Part shown: positions 1 through 8,303 of the stretch, piece after piece | Layout: the number at the start of each line of letters is the position of its first letter | Numbering within the stretch: position 1 is the stretch's first letter | Source of the DNA: Streptomyces sp. CB00316 | GTDB taxonomy: Bacteria; Actinomycetota; Actinomycetes; Streptomycetales; Streptomycetaceae | DNA length: 64,000 bases | Reading direction: 5' to 3' | Assembly: GCF_001905595.1 (NCBI RefSeq) | Contig: NZ_LIXI01000006.1 | Location: forward strand, 248,001 to 312,000 | The notes under the pieces: generated by a model | Database searches by the model: none | The model's input: the letters and a program-made list of their open reading frames with translations, nothing else | Told to the model about the DNA's origin: nothing | Position numbers and translations under genes: made by a program

Positions 1-913
1 CGCCGAAGGTGAGCTGCACGGCGATGCCCGCCGCGAAGCTCTTGATCCGGAACAGGGACAGCTCGATCAGCGGTGAGCCGTCGATGACGGCCTTCTGCCG
101 CTGGTGCCGGACGAGGAGCCCGAAGACGAACAGGCTGCTCACCATCGAGAGGTGGCCCCAGAGCGGCCAGTCCAGCTCGTGCCCGCGGGTGAGCGGGTAG
201 ATGAGCATCAGCATGGCGAGGGTGACCAGGCCGACGCCCATCAGGTCCAGCCGCATGGCCTTGGGCGCCTTGGACTCGGTGATGAACTTGGCGCCGAGAA
301 TCAGACCCGCGACGCCGACGGGCAGGTTGATCAGGAAGATCGGCCGCCATTCGAGGCCGAAGAGGTTCCACTCCGTGAGCAGCGCGCCCACCAGCGGACC
401 GGAGACCGCACCGAGGCCGACGACCGCGCCGAAGAGGCCGAAGACCTTGCCGCGTTCGTGCGCCGGAAAGGTGGCGTGCACGATCGAGAGCACCTGGGGC
501 ACCATCAGGGCCGCCGTCGCACCCTGGAGGATGCGGGCGGCGACGAGTATGTCGGGGTCGGGAGCGAGACCGCAGAGGGCCGAGGCCACGGTGAACCCGG
601 CGATGCCGACGAGGAAGAGCCGCTTGCGCCCGTAGATGTCGCCGAGCCGGCCGCCCGTGATCAGTCCGGCCGCGAACGCGAGCGCGTACCCGGCGGTGAT
701 CCACTGGATCGCGGAGACGGAGGCATCCATGTCCTGGCTGATGCTCGGTATGGCGATGTTGACGATCGTGACGTCGACCAGGTCCATGAAGGCCGCGGTC
801 ATCACGATGGCGAGGGCGAACCAACGGCGCCGGTCGGCAGGGCCGGGCAGGGGCGGTGCGGTGCTGGATGCGGTGCTCGGTGCCGGGTCCGGCAGCGCTG
901 CGGAAGAAGACAT
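1..913 (-). CDS. DHA2-family MFS drug exporter (3' part outside window)
   Basis: Reads from an ATG at 913 leftwards off the window edge, with no stop seen. The translation begins MSSSAALPDP and after about 30 residues enters the membrane segment ALAIVMTAAFMDLVDVTIVN, followed by WITAGYALAF and the loop GGRLGDIYGRKR. These are hallmark segments of 14-helix EmrB/QacA-type proton antiporters, which export drugs or metabolites across the plasma membrane. It is divergent from the WYL regulator at 976, and a dyad operator lies between them, so the regulator probably controls it. Family call is firm; substrate unknown. Confidence 0.88.
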   Translation of the reverse strand, partial: MSSSAALPDPAPSTASSTAPPLPGPADRRRWFALAIVMTAAFMDLVDVTIVNIAIPSISQDMDASVSAIQWITAGYALAFAAGLITGGRLGDIYGRKRLFLVGIAGFTVASALCGLAPDPDILVAARILQGATAALMVPQVLSIVHATFPAHERGKVFGLFGAVVGLGAVSGPLVGALLTEWNLFGLEWRPIFLINLPVGVAGLILGAKFITESKAPKAMRLDLMGVGLVTLAMLMLIYPLTRGHELDWPLWGHLSMVSSLFVFGLLVRHQRQKAVIDGSPLIELSLFRIKSFAAGIAVQLTFG

Positions 914-931
914 GAGAGGAAGCTACGCCCC

Positions 932-956
932 CATTAGGTCTGATCGTGACCTGATG
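932..956. promoter_or_regulatory. Dyad operator between exporter and WYL regulator
   Basis: Nine-base arms CATTAGGTC and GACCTGATG, one mismatch, separated by TGATCGT. It lies 19 bp from each start codon, exactly where a divergent operator would act. Likely bound by the product of the gene at 976 (inference). Confidence 0.5.
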
Positions 957-975
957 GGGGAGCATCCTGGATCCC

Positions 976-2061
976 ATGACCGACACCCCGGCACGACTGC
1001 TGAAACTGTTGTCGCTCCTCCAGACCCCGCGCGAATGGCCCGGCGGGGAGCTGGCCGAACGGCTCGACGTCAGCCCGCGCACGGTCCGCCGCGACGTCGA
1101 CCGGCTGCGCGAACTGGGCTACCCCGTGGAGGCCTCGCGCGGTGCGCTGGGCGGCTACCGCCTGGTCGCGGGCGCCGCGATGCCGCCTCTCGCACTGGAC
1201 GACGAGGAAGCGGTCGCCATCGCGGTGGGGCTGCGGGCCGGCGCCGGGCACGCCATCGAGGGCGTCGACGAGGCCTCCGTACGGGCGCTGGCCAAGCTGG
1301 AACAGGTACTGCCGTCGCGGTTGCGCCACCGGGTCTCGGCGCTGCAGAACGCCACGGTGCCGCTGACCCGGGGCGACGGGGCCACCATCGATCCGCAGAC
1401 CCTGACGACGCTGGCCTCGGCGGCCACCGGGCAGGAGGCGCTGAGGTTCTCGTACCGCAGCGGCGACGGTACGGAGACGAAGCGGCGGGTCGAGCCGTGC
1501 CGGCTGGTGAGCACGGGGCGGCGGTGGTACCTGGTGGCTTACGACCTGCTGCGGGAGGACTGGCGGACGTTCCGGGTGGACCGGGTCTCCGAGCCGTTCG
1601 CGACAGGCGCCCGGTTCACGCCCCGGCCGCTCCCCGGGGAGGACGGCGGGGGCGCGGAGCCGGAGGACGCGGCACGCTACTTCGCCCGTTCGATGGCGGG
1701 CGTGCAGCCGGAGCTCCGGCTCGATGTCCGGTTCCGGGCGTCGGCGGAGTTCGTGGCGGCTCGACTGCCGCCGACGCTCGGGGTGCCGGAGCCGGACGGG
1801 GAGGACGGCTGCCGGCTTCGGTCCTCGTCCACGGACTCGTTGGAGTGGGTGGCGCTGCGGCTGGCGCTGGTGGACTGCGAGTTCGCGGTGCAGGGACCTC
1901 CGCAGCTGGTGGCGTACCTGGAGGGTCTGGGCGCCCGGCTGACCCGCGCCGCCGCGGCCGGAAGCGGAGCGCGGAGTCCCGGGCCGGAAGGGCCGCGGGG
2001 GCAGGAGGCACAGGAGCCGGGGGAAGCGCAGCAGGCGGAGCAGGGGGCCGGACATGGATGA
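976..2061 (+). CDS. YafY/WYL-type HTH transcriptional regulator
   Basis: 361 residues. An N-terminal winged helix (HTH_11, about residues 5-58, with LAERLDVSPRTVRRDVDRL) is followed by a WYL-type sensor region (about 135-215, including EALRFSYRS, RWYLVAYDLLREDWRTFRVDR) and a C-terminal WCX-like part. Family members bind DNA as dimers and sense a ligand through the WYL domain. The last ~30 residues are low-complexity Gly/Ala/Glu. Divergent from the MFS exporter and likely its regulator; the effector is unknown. Confidence 0.88.
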   Translation: MTDTPARLLKLLSLLQTPREWPGGELAERLDVSPRTVRRDVDRLRELGYPVEASRGALGGYRLVAGAAMPPLALDDEEAVAIAVGLRAGAGHAIEGVDEASVRALAKLEQVLPSRLRHRVSALQNATVPLTRGDGATIDPQTLTTLASAATGQEALRFSYRSGDGTETKRRVEPCRLVSTGRRWYLVAYDLLREDWRTFRVDRVSEPFATGARFTPRPLPGEDGGGAEPEDAARYFARSMAGVQPELRLDVRFRASAEFVAARLPPTLGVPEPDGEDGCRLRSSSTDSLEWVALRLALVDCEFAVQGPPQLVAYLEGLGARLTRAAAAGSGARSPGPEGPRGQEAQEPGEAQQAEQGAGHG

Positions 2062-2195
2062 GCCCCGGCGCCGGGGGGGGGTGGGCGCCGGGACTCAGTT
2101 CCGGGGACCGGTGGGGAAAACCGGTCGGTGACCGGCATGATCCGGTCGGTCAGCCGGTGCGAACCGGCTTGATGGGGAGGTTACGGGTTATTGGC

Positions 2196-3197
2196 TCACG
2201 CCGCAGCGTCAAAGCCCGTGTCGTGAGCCATTCGCTTCAATTCGAGTAGTGCGTGCTTCTCGATCTGGCGGATCCGCTCCCGTGTCAGGCCGTGCTGCTT
2301 GCCCACTTCGGTCAGCGTCCGCTCGCGCCCGTCCTCGATGCCGTACCTCATCTTGATGATGGAGGCGGTCCTGTTGTCGAGCTTGCCGATCAGGTCCTCC
2401 AACTCCTCGCTGCGCAGGAGGGTCATCACCGACTGCTCGGGCGAGACGGCGGAGGTGTCCTCCAGCAGGTCGCCGAACTGGGTGTCGCCGTTGTCGTCCA
2501 CCGGCATGTTGAGGCTCACCGGGTCGCGGGCCCAGTCCAGGACGTTGCCCACGCGCTCGGCGTTGGAGTCGAGCTCGGCGGCGATCTCCGCGTGCTCGGG
2601 ATCGCGGCCGTTTTCCCGGTTGAACTCGCGCTGGACCCGGCGGATCCGGCCGAGCTCCTCCACCAGGTGGACGGGGAGCCGGATCGTGCGGGACTGGTCG
2701 GCTATGGACCGGGTGATGGCCTGCCGGATCCACCACGTCGCGTACGTGGAGAACTTGAAGCCCTTGGCGTAGTCGAACTTCTCGACCGCGCGCACCAGGC
2801 CCGCGTTGCCCTCCTGGATCAGGTCGAGCAGGGGCAGCCCCGCACGCGGGTAGCGGCGGGCCACGGCAACGACGAGGCGGAGGTTGGAACGGATGAATAT
2901 GTCCTTGGCGCGCTCGCCCTCGGCGACCAGCGCCTCCAGCTCTTCACGCGTCGCGCCGCGGGCATCACTCTCCACCCCGCCGTCGAGGATCTGCTGGGCG
3001 TAGACGCCCGCCTCGATGGACTGGGAGAGGTCGACTTCCTTGGCGGCGTCGAGCAGCGGTGTACGAGCGATCTCGTCCAGGTACATGCCGACCAGGTCGC
3101 GATCGGCGATTTCCCCGCCCACGGCGCGAACACTGCTTGCCCGATCGGTCCCACCGGAGGTGGTGGACGAACGACGGGCGACGGCACGGGTTGCCAT
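2196..3197 (-). CDS. hrdD: Principal-like RNA polymerase sigma factor HrdD
   Basis: 333 residues from the ATG at 3197, preceded by AGGGAG; an upstream in-frame ATG at 3296 lacks family support. Region 1.2 (DLVGMYLDEIARTPLLDAAKEV), region 2 (LRLVVAVARRYPRAGLPLLDLIQEGNAGLVRAVEKFDY), region 2.4 (FKFSTYATWWIRQAI), region 3 and region 4.2 (LTEVGKQHGLTRERIRQIE) are all intact. Region 1.1 is absent, as in group-2 Hrd proteins. The N-terminus MATRAVARR and overall sequence match HrdD, a sigma-70 that directs core RNA polymerase to housekeeping-like promoters and is dispensable in S. coelicolor. A sigma-R-type promoter lies 62 bp upstream. Confidence 0.93.
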   Translation of the reverse strand: MATRAVARRSSTTSGGTDRASSVRAVGGEIADRDLVGMYLDEIARTPLLDAAKEVDLSQSIEAGVYAQQILDGGVESDARGATREELEALVAEGERAKDIFIRSNLRLVVAVARRYPRAGLPLLDLIQEGNAGLVRAVEKFDYAKGFKFSTYATWWIRQAITRSIADQSRTIRLPVHLVEELGRIRRVQREFNRENGRDPEHAEIAAELDSNAERVGNVLDWARDPVSLNMPVDDNGDTQFGDLLEDTSAVSPEQSVMTLLRSEELEDLIGKLDNRTASIIKMRYGIEDGRERTLTEVGKQHGLTRERIRQIEKHALLELKRMAHDTGFDAAA

Positions 3198-3258
3198 GCG
3201 TGCTCCCTTGCTGAGTAGGTCGCGACACCTTTTCGGGTGCCCTGCATCCGATGGAAAC

Positions 3259-3285
3259 AACGACTGGAATCCGGACAGAATTCCC
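3259..3285 (-). promoter_or_regulatory. Sigma-R-type promoter of hrdD
   Basis: Read on the minus strand, GGGAAT, then exactly 18 bases, then GTT. This is the oxidative-stress sigma-R consensus GGGAAT-N18-GTT. hrdD is a known sigma-R target in S. coelicolor, which supports both the promoter and the gene assignment. Confidence 0.72.
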
Positions 3286-3705
3286 ATGCCGCCCATTCAT
3301 TTTCGCGATCATCCAGTACCCTGTCCGGCGCCGACCGGCGGAAACCTGGCGCGGATACCCACGTAAGCGCAGGTCAGGCACCGCACCGAGGGTTGTCGGC
3401 GGCCCTGGCGAGGAGCTGGCTACCCCGTTTCGGTGAGGCCGCGCTCACAGGAGTCCACACCCTTGGGCCGGACCGTACGGACCTCCGGAAACTCCGGACG
3501 TTCCCGACCTCGCGTCTACCCCGGAAGACGACCCGTATCGCCTCGGGGTTGCTCGCGATGTCCGCATTGTCTCCGCGGAGTGCGGGGCGGCGCCCCGGGC
3601 CCCGGGGTCGCAGGTCCGCAGATCCGCAGGAGGACGCCTCGGCCGCGGCCGGCCGGGACCTCAGCCCGATCCGCCGAGCCGCCGCCCGCCCCTACCGTGA
3701 GGCCC
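3286..3705. other. Intergenic stretch upstream of hrdD, no gene recognised
   Basis: About 420 bp between the hrdD promoter and the decayed gene at 3706. Open frames here are GC-driven; none has a ribosome site or recognisable protein. It may hold further hrdD promoters, but no second clear -10/-35 pair was found. Confidence 0.4.
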
Positions 3706-4016
3706 GTGGCGGAGACGCAGCGCAACCCTACGGACACCTCCGGCCTGCTCGACGAGACCCTGGAAGGCATCCACCGCTCGGGGCCGGAGCGCGACGGCCG
3801 GCTCAGCAACCACGCACCGATGGTGATCGAGGCGCGCGTACGGGCCCCGCGAGGCGCCACCGATCACGGAACACCTGATCACCGCACAGCACGCACAGGA
3901 GGTGTTCGAGCGGGCCGCGGCGCACGGTGGCGATCGCACGATCAAGTTCACCGACGCGGCACCGGACGTAGGTGACGCGGCCGCCCCCGTCGCCGCCGGC
4001 CGCGCGATCGGACTGA
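3706..4016 (+). pseudogene. Remnant of a questin oxidase-like (DUF4243) gene
   Basis: From a GTG at 3706 the reading LLDETLEGIHRSGPERDGR and LSNHAPMVIEARVR resembles the N-terminus of questin-oxidase-like proteins. After about 50 residues the match ends. Another frame (3885-3990) then gives ITAQHAQEVFERAAAHGG and IKFTDAA, resembling the family's C-terminal end. Most of the expected several-hundred-residue protein is missing and the two ends are out of frame, so this is a decayed gene with a large internal deletion. Family identity is from memory of the motif only. Confidence 0.5.
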
Positions 4017-4039
4017 CACGCCGGGCTGGTGAAACGCCC

Positions 4040-4822
4040 TCAGCCGAACTGCACCGAGCGCTTGGCCAGCCCCATCCAGAAGCCGTCGATGACGCTCCGC
4101 CCCCGGTCCAGCTCCTCTTCGGCGGCGCCCAGCGTCACGAAGAGCGGCGCGAAGTGCTCGGTGCGCGGGTGGGCCAGCTTTCCGGCCGGGGACGTGTGCT
4201 CGAAGTCGAGCAGGGCGTCGACGTCCTGGGCCCGCAGCGCGCGGTCACCCCAGTCGTCGAACTCCGCCGACCAGCCCGGCACTCCGCCGCCCGTGTGTCG
4301 CAGGGCGGCCAGGTTGTGCGTGAAGAAGCCGCTTCCGACAATCAGCACGCCCTCGTCGCGCAGCGGGGCGAGCCTGCGCCCGATGGCCATCAGCTTCCGC
4401 GGGTCGAGCGTCGGCATGGAGATCTGGAGTACGGGGATGTCGGCGTCCGGGAACATCTCCACCAGCGGCACGTAGGCCCCGTGGTCGAGCCCCCGGTCCG
4501 GCATGTCCTGGACCGGCGCACCGGCGCCGCGCAGCAGCTTGCGGACGCTGTCGGCGAGCTGCGGGGCACCGGGGGCGCCGTACCGCACCCGGTAGTAGTG
4601 CTCGGGGAAGCCCCAGAAGTCGTAGACCAGCGGAACCGGCTCGACGGCACCCAGCGCGAGCGGGGCCTCCTCCCAGTGGGCGGAGACCATCAGGATCGCG
4701 CGGGGGCGTGGCAGCGTGGCGGACCAGGCGGCGAGCTGGCCGGGCCAGACCGGGTCGTCGGCGAGCGGCGGGGCGCCGTGCGAGAGGTAGAGAGCGGGCA
4801 TGCGCTCCGCGGTGACAGTCAT
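4040..4822 (-). CDS. DODA-type extradiol ring-cleavage dioxygenase
   Basis: 260 residues. Begins MTVTAERMPALYLSHGAPPL; the conserved SHGAPP segment, VSAHWE, LDHGAYVPL and the late EHFAPLF carry the histidine and glutamate ligands of the Fe(II)/Zn site of the LigB/DODA superfamily. Family members open catechol rings with O2 (4,5-DOPA dioxygenase or YgiD type). The genuine substrate cannot be read from sequence. Divergent from a MarR regulator with paired CTTGAA-type sites between them, suggesting induction by an aromatic compound or quinone stress. Full length for the family. Confidence 0.9.
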   Translation of the reverse strand: MTVTAERMPALYLSHGAPPLADDPVWPGQLAAWSATLPRPRAILMVSAHWEEAPLALGAVEPVPLVYDFWGFPEHYYRVRYGAPGAPQLADSVRKLLRGAGAPVQDMPDRGLDHGAYVPLVEMFPDADIPVLQISMPTLDPRKLMAIGRRLAPLRDEGVLIVGSGFFTHNLAALRHTGGGVPGWSAEFDDWGDRALRAQDVDALLDFEHTSPAGKLAHPRTEHFAPLFVTLGAAEEELDRGRSVIDGFWMGLAKRSVQFG

Positions 4823-4947
4823 GGCACTCCCCGTCCACTGGATCTGACATCGGCGCTGGCACTGGCACTGGCACTGGTATGGATCATGGATTCCTGATTC
4901 CGGGGGATGGCTCTACAGGGGTCTTGCGGAATCCCACCGGCCAGGTT

Positions 4948-5006
4948 CTTGAACCTTCAAGTTCCTATCTCCAGAGACCTTAGCCCTATCTAGTTAAACT
5001 TTCAAG
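4948..5006. promoter_or_regulatory. Two MarR-type operators (CTTGAA palindromes)
   Basis: Site 1 at 4948-4961 is a perfect palindrome, CTTGAA-CC-TTCAAG. Site 2 at 4993-5006, GTTAAACTTTCAAG, matches it at 11 of 14 positions and ends 23 bp before the MarR start codon. Two like sites between divergent genes fit autorepression plus control of the dioxygenase. Confidence 0.55.
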
Positions 5007-5028
5007 AAAAGGTCGTACAGTGGAGTAC

Positions 5029-5541
5029 ATGACCACGGCATCCACGGCATCCACCGGCGCGACACGCTGGCTCACCGACGAGGAGCAGCGCGTCTGGCGC
5101 GCCTACCTGCATGCCACCACGCTGCTGGAGGATCACCTCGACCGCCAGTTGCAGCGGGACGCGGGCATGCCTCACATCTATTACGGGCTGCTCGTCCAGC
5201 TCTCCCAGGCACCCCGGCGCCGGATGCGGATGACCGAGCTCGCCAGGAACGTGAAGATCACCCGTTCCCGGCTCTCGCACGCCATCGCCCGGCTGGAGAA
5301 GAACGGCTGGGTGCGGCGCGAGGAGTGCCCCTCCGACAAGCGCGGCCAGAACGCGGTGCTCACCGACGACGGTCACGCGATGCTCGGGCGTTCGGCGCCG
5401 GGCCATGTCGACGCCGTACGGCAGGCACTGTTCGACCGGCTCACGCCCGAGCAGGTGCAGAGCCTCGGCGACATCATGCGCGTACTCGCCTCCGGGCTCG
5501 AACCGGAGGGTACGGACGCGGATCTGCCCTGGCTCCGCTGA
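5029..5541 (+). CDS. MarR-family transcriptional regulator
   Basis: 170 residues from the ATG at 5029; a GTG at 5020 would add three residues. Winged-helix core: helix YYGLLVQLSQAP, recognition region MTELARNVKITRSRLSHAIARLEKNGWVRRE and wing CPSDKRGQNAVLTDDG. MarR proteins are dimeric repressors released by phenolic ligands or oxidation. Divergent from the DODA dioxygenase and probably its repressor. The gene ends inside a strong hairpin shared with the convergent MFS gene. Confidence 0.9.
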   Translation: MTTASTASTGATRWLTDEEQRVWRAYLHATTLLEDHLDRQLQRDAGMPHIYYGLLVQLSQAPRRRMRMTELARNVKITRSRLSHAIARLEKNGWVRREECPSDKRGQNAVLTDDGHAMLGRSAPGHVDAVRQALFDRLTPEQVQSLGDIMRVLASGLEPEGTDADLPWLR

Positions 5542-5559
5542 GCGGCGGAACCAGGGCAG
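5524..5559. terminator. Hairpin terminator at the MarR stop
   Basis: 15-bp stem (5524-5538 with 5545-5559, one G-U type mismatch), 6-base loop. The MarR stop codon sits in the loop region. It is followed by a 17-bp tandem direct repeat (ACCGTGAACC units, 5556-5597) before the convergent MFS gene, so it may serve both strands. Confidence 0.6.
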
Positions 5560-5611
5560 ACCGTGAACCGGGGCAGACCGTGAACCGGGGCAGACCTCGG
5601 GAACAACGGTG

Positions 5612-7183
5612 TCAGTGGGCGACGACCGGAATCCGGAACTCGTCCTCGGCGCCCTGGGCGTCCCCGCCGGACGCACCACCCGTACCGCCGGCCGCACCCG
5701 TTCCCGGGCGGCCGGTGTTGATGAGGACGACCGCGATCGCGGAGGCGAGGACGAGGATGCCGACCGCCCACCAGATCGCGCTGGCGAAGCCGCTGACCAT
5801 GGCCTGGAGCTCCAGGAGCTTCGGGTCCGTGGCGCGGGCCGCGTTGTCGGCGATGTACGCGGTGGTGGCACCGGCCGCGATGGTGTTCAGCAGAGCGGTG
5901 CCGATGGCGCCGCCGACCTGCTGCGAGGTGTTGACCATCGCGGAGGCGACCCCCGCGTCACGCGGCTCGATGCCGTGCGTGGCCAGGGACATGGCCGGCA
6001 TGAAGGCCGTACCCATACCGAGGCCGAGCAGCAGCATCCCGGGCAGGATGACGGCCGCGTAGCTGGTGTTCAGGTCGAGCTGGGTGAGGAGCAGCATGCC
6101 GATGGCGGCGACCAGGAAGCCGGGGCCCATCAGCAGCCGCGGCGGGACCCGGGTCATCAGGCGGGTGCCGATCTGGGTGGAGCCGGTGATCATGCCCGCG
6201 ATCATCGGCAGGAAGGCGAAGCCGGTCCTGACCGGGGAGTAGCCCTTCACGATCTGCAGGTAGTAGGTCAGGAAGAGGAACAGCCCGAACATCGCGATGA
6301 TGGCGAGCCCCAGTGAGAGGTAGACCCCGCCGCGGTTGCGCTCGGTCAGTACGCGCAGCGGCAGCAGCGGCGACTTCACGCGCGACTCGGTCACGACGAA
6401 GGCCAGCAGCAGCAAGGCGGCCGCGATGAACATGCTGATCGTCAGACCGTCCGACCAGCCGGCCGATTCGGCGCGGGTGAAGCCGTAGACCAGGGCGACC
6501 AGGCCGAGCGTGGAGAGCACGACACCGGGGATGTCCAGCGGCGAGCGGTTGCGCGAACCGGAGGGCTCACGGATGACGAAGTACGCGCCCGCGGCGGCGA
6601 TCACGGCGAACGGGATGTTGACGAAGAACGTCCAGCGCCAGTTCAGGTACTCGGTGAGGAAGCCGCCGAGGATCAGCCCGACCGCGCCACCGCCACCGGC
6701 GATGGCCCCGTAGATACCGAAGGCCTTGGCGCGCTCCTTGGCGTCGGTGAACATCACGGCGAGCAGGGAGAGGGCCGCCGGGGCGAGCAGGGCGCCGAAG
6801 ACACCTTGCAGGGCGCGGGAGCCGAACATCATCGCCTCGTTCTGGGCGGCTCCGCCGAGCGCGGAGGCCAGGGCGAAGCCGATCAGCCCGACGACGAAGG
6901 TGCGCTTGCGCCCCCAGAGGTCGGCGATCCGGCCACCGAAGAGGAGCAGACCACCGAAGGCGAGCGCGTAGGCCGTGATGACCCACTGCTTGTTGCCCTC
7001 GGAGATGCCCAGGTCGGTCTGGGCGGAGGGCAGGGCGATGTTCACGATGGTCGCGTCGAGCACGACCATCAACTGGGCGAGCGCGATGAAGCCCAGGGCC
7101 TTCCAGCGGCTGGGATCGGGAAGCCCGGTGTCGGCGATTCTCGACAGCGGGGTGTCAGCGGTTCTTGCCATGGGAGTAGCCAC
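5612..7183 (-). CDS. DHA2-family MFS multidrug exporter (14 TM)
   Basis: 523 residues. Segments LAQLMVVLDATIVNIALPSA (TM1, DHA2 signature), WVITAYALAFGGLLLFGGRI, the loop RIADLWGRKRTF and the antiporter motif GAIAGGGGAVGLILGG are all present, with about 14 hydrophobic spans. The C-terminal tail is Gly/Ala-rich. Exports drugs or secondary metabolites with proton antiport. The adjacent TetR gene at 7366-8031 reads in the same direction, upstream of it, and is its likely regulator. Start at the ATG at 7183. Confidence 0.92.
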   Translation of the reverse strand: MATPMARTADTPLSRIADTGLPDPSRWKALGFIALAQLMVVLDATIVNIALPSAQTDLGISEGNKQWVITAYALAFGGLLLFGGRIADLWGRKRTFVVGLIGFALASALGGAAQNEAMMFGSRALQGVFGALLAPAALSLLAVMFTDAKERAKAFGIYGAIAGGGGAVGLILGGFLTEYLNWRWTFFVNIPFAVIAAAGAYFVIREPSGSRNRSPLDIPGVVLSTLGLVALVYGFTRAESAGWSDGLTISMFIAAALLLLAFVVTESRVKSPLLPLRVLTERNRGGVYLSLGLAIIAMFGLFLFLTYYLQIVKGYSPVRTGFAFLPMIAGMITGSTQIGTRLMTRVPPRLLMGPGFLVAAIGMLLLTQLDLNTSYAAVILPGMLLLGLGMGTAFMPAMSLATHGIEPRDAGVASAMVNTSQQVGGAIGTALLNTIAAGATTAYIADNAARATDPKLLELQAMVSGFASAIWWAVGILVLASAIAVVLINTGRPGTGAAGGTGGASGGDAQGAEDEFRIPVVAH

Positions 7184-7258
7184 CTAGGGACGTGCGAGGG
7201 CGCCGAGGACGTCGCGAGGAGAGTCGCCGGTACGTGCTGGCGTACGCGTGATGGAGGT

Positions 7259-7281
7259 ACGCACGTGAGGAGTACGTGCGT
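7259..7281. promoter_or_regulatory. Inverted repeat, candidate TetR operator
   Basis: ACGCACGT (7259-7266), 7-base spacer, ACGTGCGT (7274-7281): a perfect 8-bp dyad 76 bp upstream of the MFS start. Related GTACGT/GTGCGT words recur at 7230-7310. Spacing and position fit a TetR dimer site (inference). Confidence 0.4.
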
Positions 7282-7365
7282 GATGGAGTACGTAAGTGCG
7301 TGAACGTAAAAGGACGTTGATCTACGGGGCAGGGGCAGGGGTAGGGGTAAGGGCAAGGACCGGCG

Positions 7366-8031
7366 TCAGCGGTCGCGGCGCCTCAAGTTCTCCAGGGTTG
7401 CCGCCGATCCGGGCAGCACGGAACGGGCCGGGGCTTCCAGCCCGTCCAGGAACAGCTGCAGATGGCGGTGGGTGAAGCGGTCGATGTCCAGGCAGGCGAT
7501 GCCGGGCAGCGGCCGGGTGAGCTGGGAGAGTGCGACGAGTACGTCACCGACGGCGATGTCGGTACGCAGCCGTCCCGCGGACATGGCGCGCGACACGAGC
7601 CCCTCGACAGCCGCTTCGAGGCGGTCGCGCTCGGCGAGCAGGTCGGGGTGGTCCTTGTCGAAGACGCCGGAGAGCATCGGGCACAGGGCGCCGATCCGTT
7701 CGTCGGCGGCCGCGTGCACGAACCGGCTGAGCGCGGCGAACGGGTCGGCCTCCGCCGCGGCGGCCTCTTCGGCCCTCGCGGTGGTGCGGGAGGTGACCGC
7801 CAGCACGACCTCATGGGTCAGCGCCGCACGGTCGGGGAAGTTCCGGTAGAGCGTGGCGTTCCCGACGCCCGCCCGCCGTGCGACGTCGTCGAGCGGCACA
7901 TCCGGCCCGAACTCGACGAACAGCTCACGGGCGGCCGTGACGATCCGCTCACGGTTGCGCAGCGCGTCGGCCCGCGGTCGGGGCGTACGGCGCTGAGCTG
8001 CCGGTGCGTTGGTGTCGGCGACGGTCTCCAC
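7366..8031 (-). CDS. TetR-family transcriptional repressor
   Basis: 221 residues from the GTG at 8031, preceded by AAGGGGAAGG; the longer frame to 8163 lacks a ribosome site. The N-terminal HTH reads RERIVTAARELFVEFG ... PLDDVARRAGVGNATLYRNF, a classic TetR domain. The C-terminal part resembles the SbtR-type ligand domain seen in many Streptomyces repressors. Upstream of, and co-oriented with, a DHA2 exporter, so most likely represses exporter and itself. Ligand unknown. Confidence 0.9.
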   Translation of the reverse strand: METVADTNAPAAQRRTPRPRADALRNRERIVTAARELFVEFGPDVPLDDVARRAGVGNATLYRNFPDRAALTHEVVLAVTSRTTARAEEAAAAEADPFAALSRFVHAAADERIGALCPMLSGVFDKDHPDLLAERDRLEAAVEGLVSRAMSAGRLRTDIAVGDVLVALSQLTRPLPGIACLDIDRFTHRHLQLFLDGLEAPARSVLPGSAATLENLRRRDR

Positions 8032-8303
8032 GGCTGCCCTTCCCCTTCTCTGATCGGACGATGTGTAGCTGAGCGCCCCCATCCGCAACCGGGGACCAGA
8101 TCCCCGTTTCAAGGGGACACCGGTGCAAACGGGGAAAGCCTCCCCGCTTATTTCCGCCCCCACCTGTGACCTGAGTCACATTACCTGGCGGCGAAAACCC
8201 TCCGATCGGCGCACCCAGCGAGCGCCCCCCGACCGCCCGGCACAGGCTGATCGCCAGAGCGCAGTCAGGGTCGGCCGGCTGCCGCGGACCCGAAGGCGCC
8301 TCT

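Noticed and set aside
104..937. Long charged open frame on the plus strand (277 codons)
   Set aside because: Antisense shadow of the DHA2 exporter; Asp/Gly/His-rich GC-driven sequence without ribosome site.
636..2249. 537-codon plus-strand frame across the exporter and WYL regulator
   Set aside because: Low-complexity Gly/Arg/Ala translation in a shifted frame of the WYL gene.
3902..4897. 331-codon plus-strand frame opposite the dioxygenase
   Set aside because: Mostly antisense of the DODA gene; only its first ~35 codons were kept, as part of the questin-oxidase remnant.
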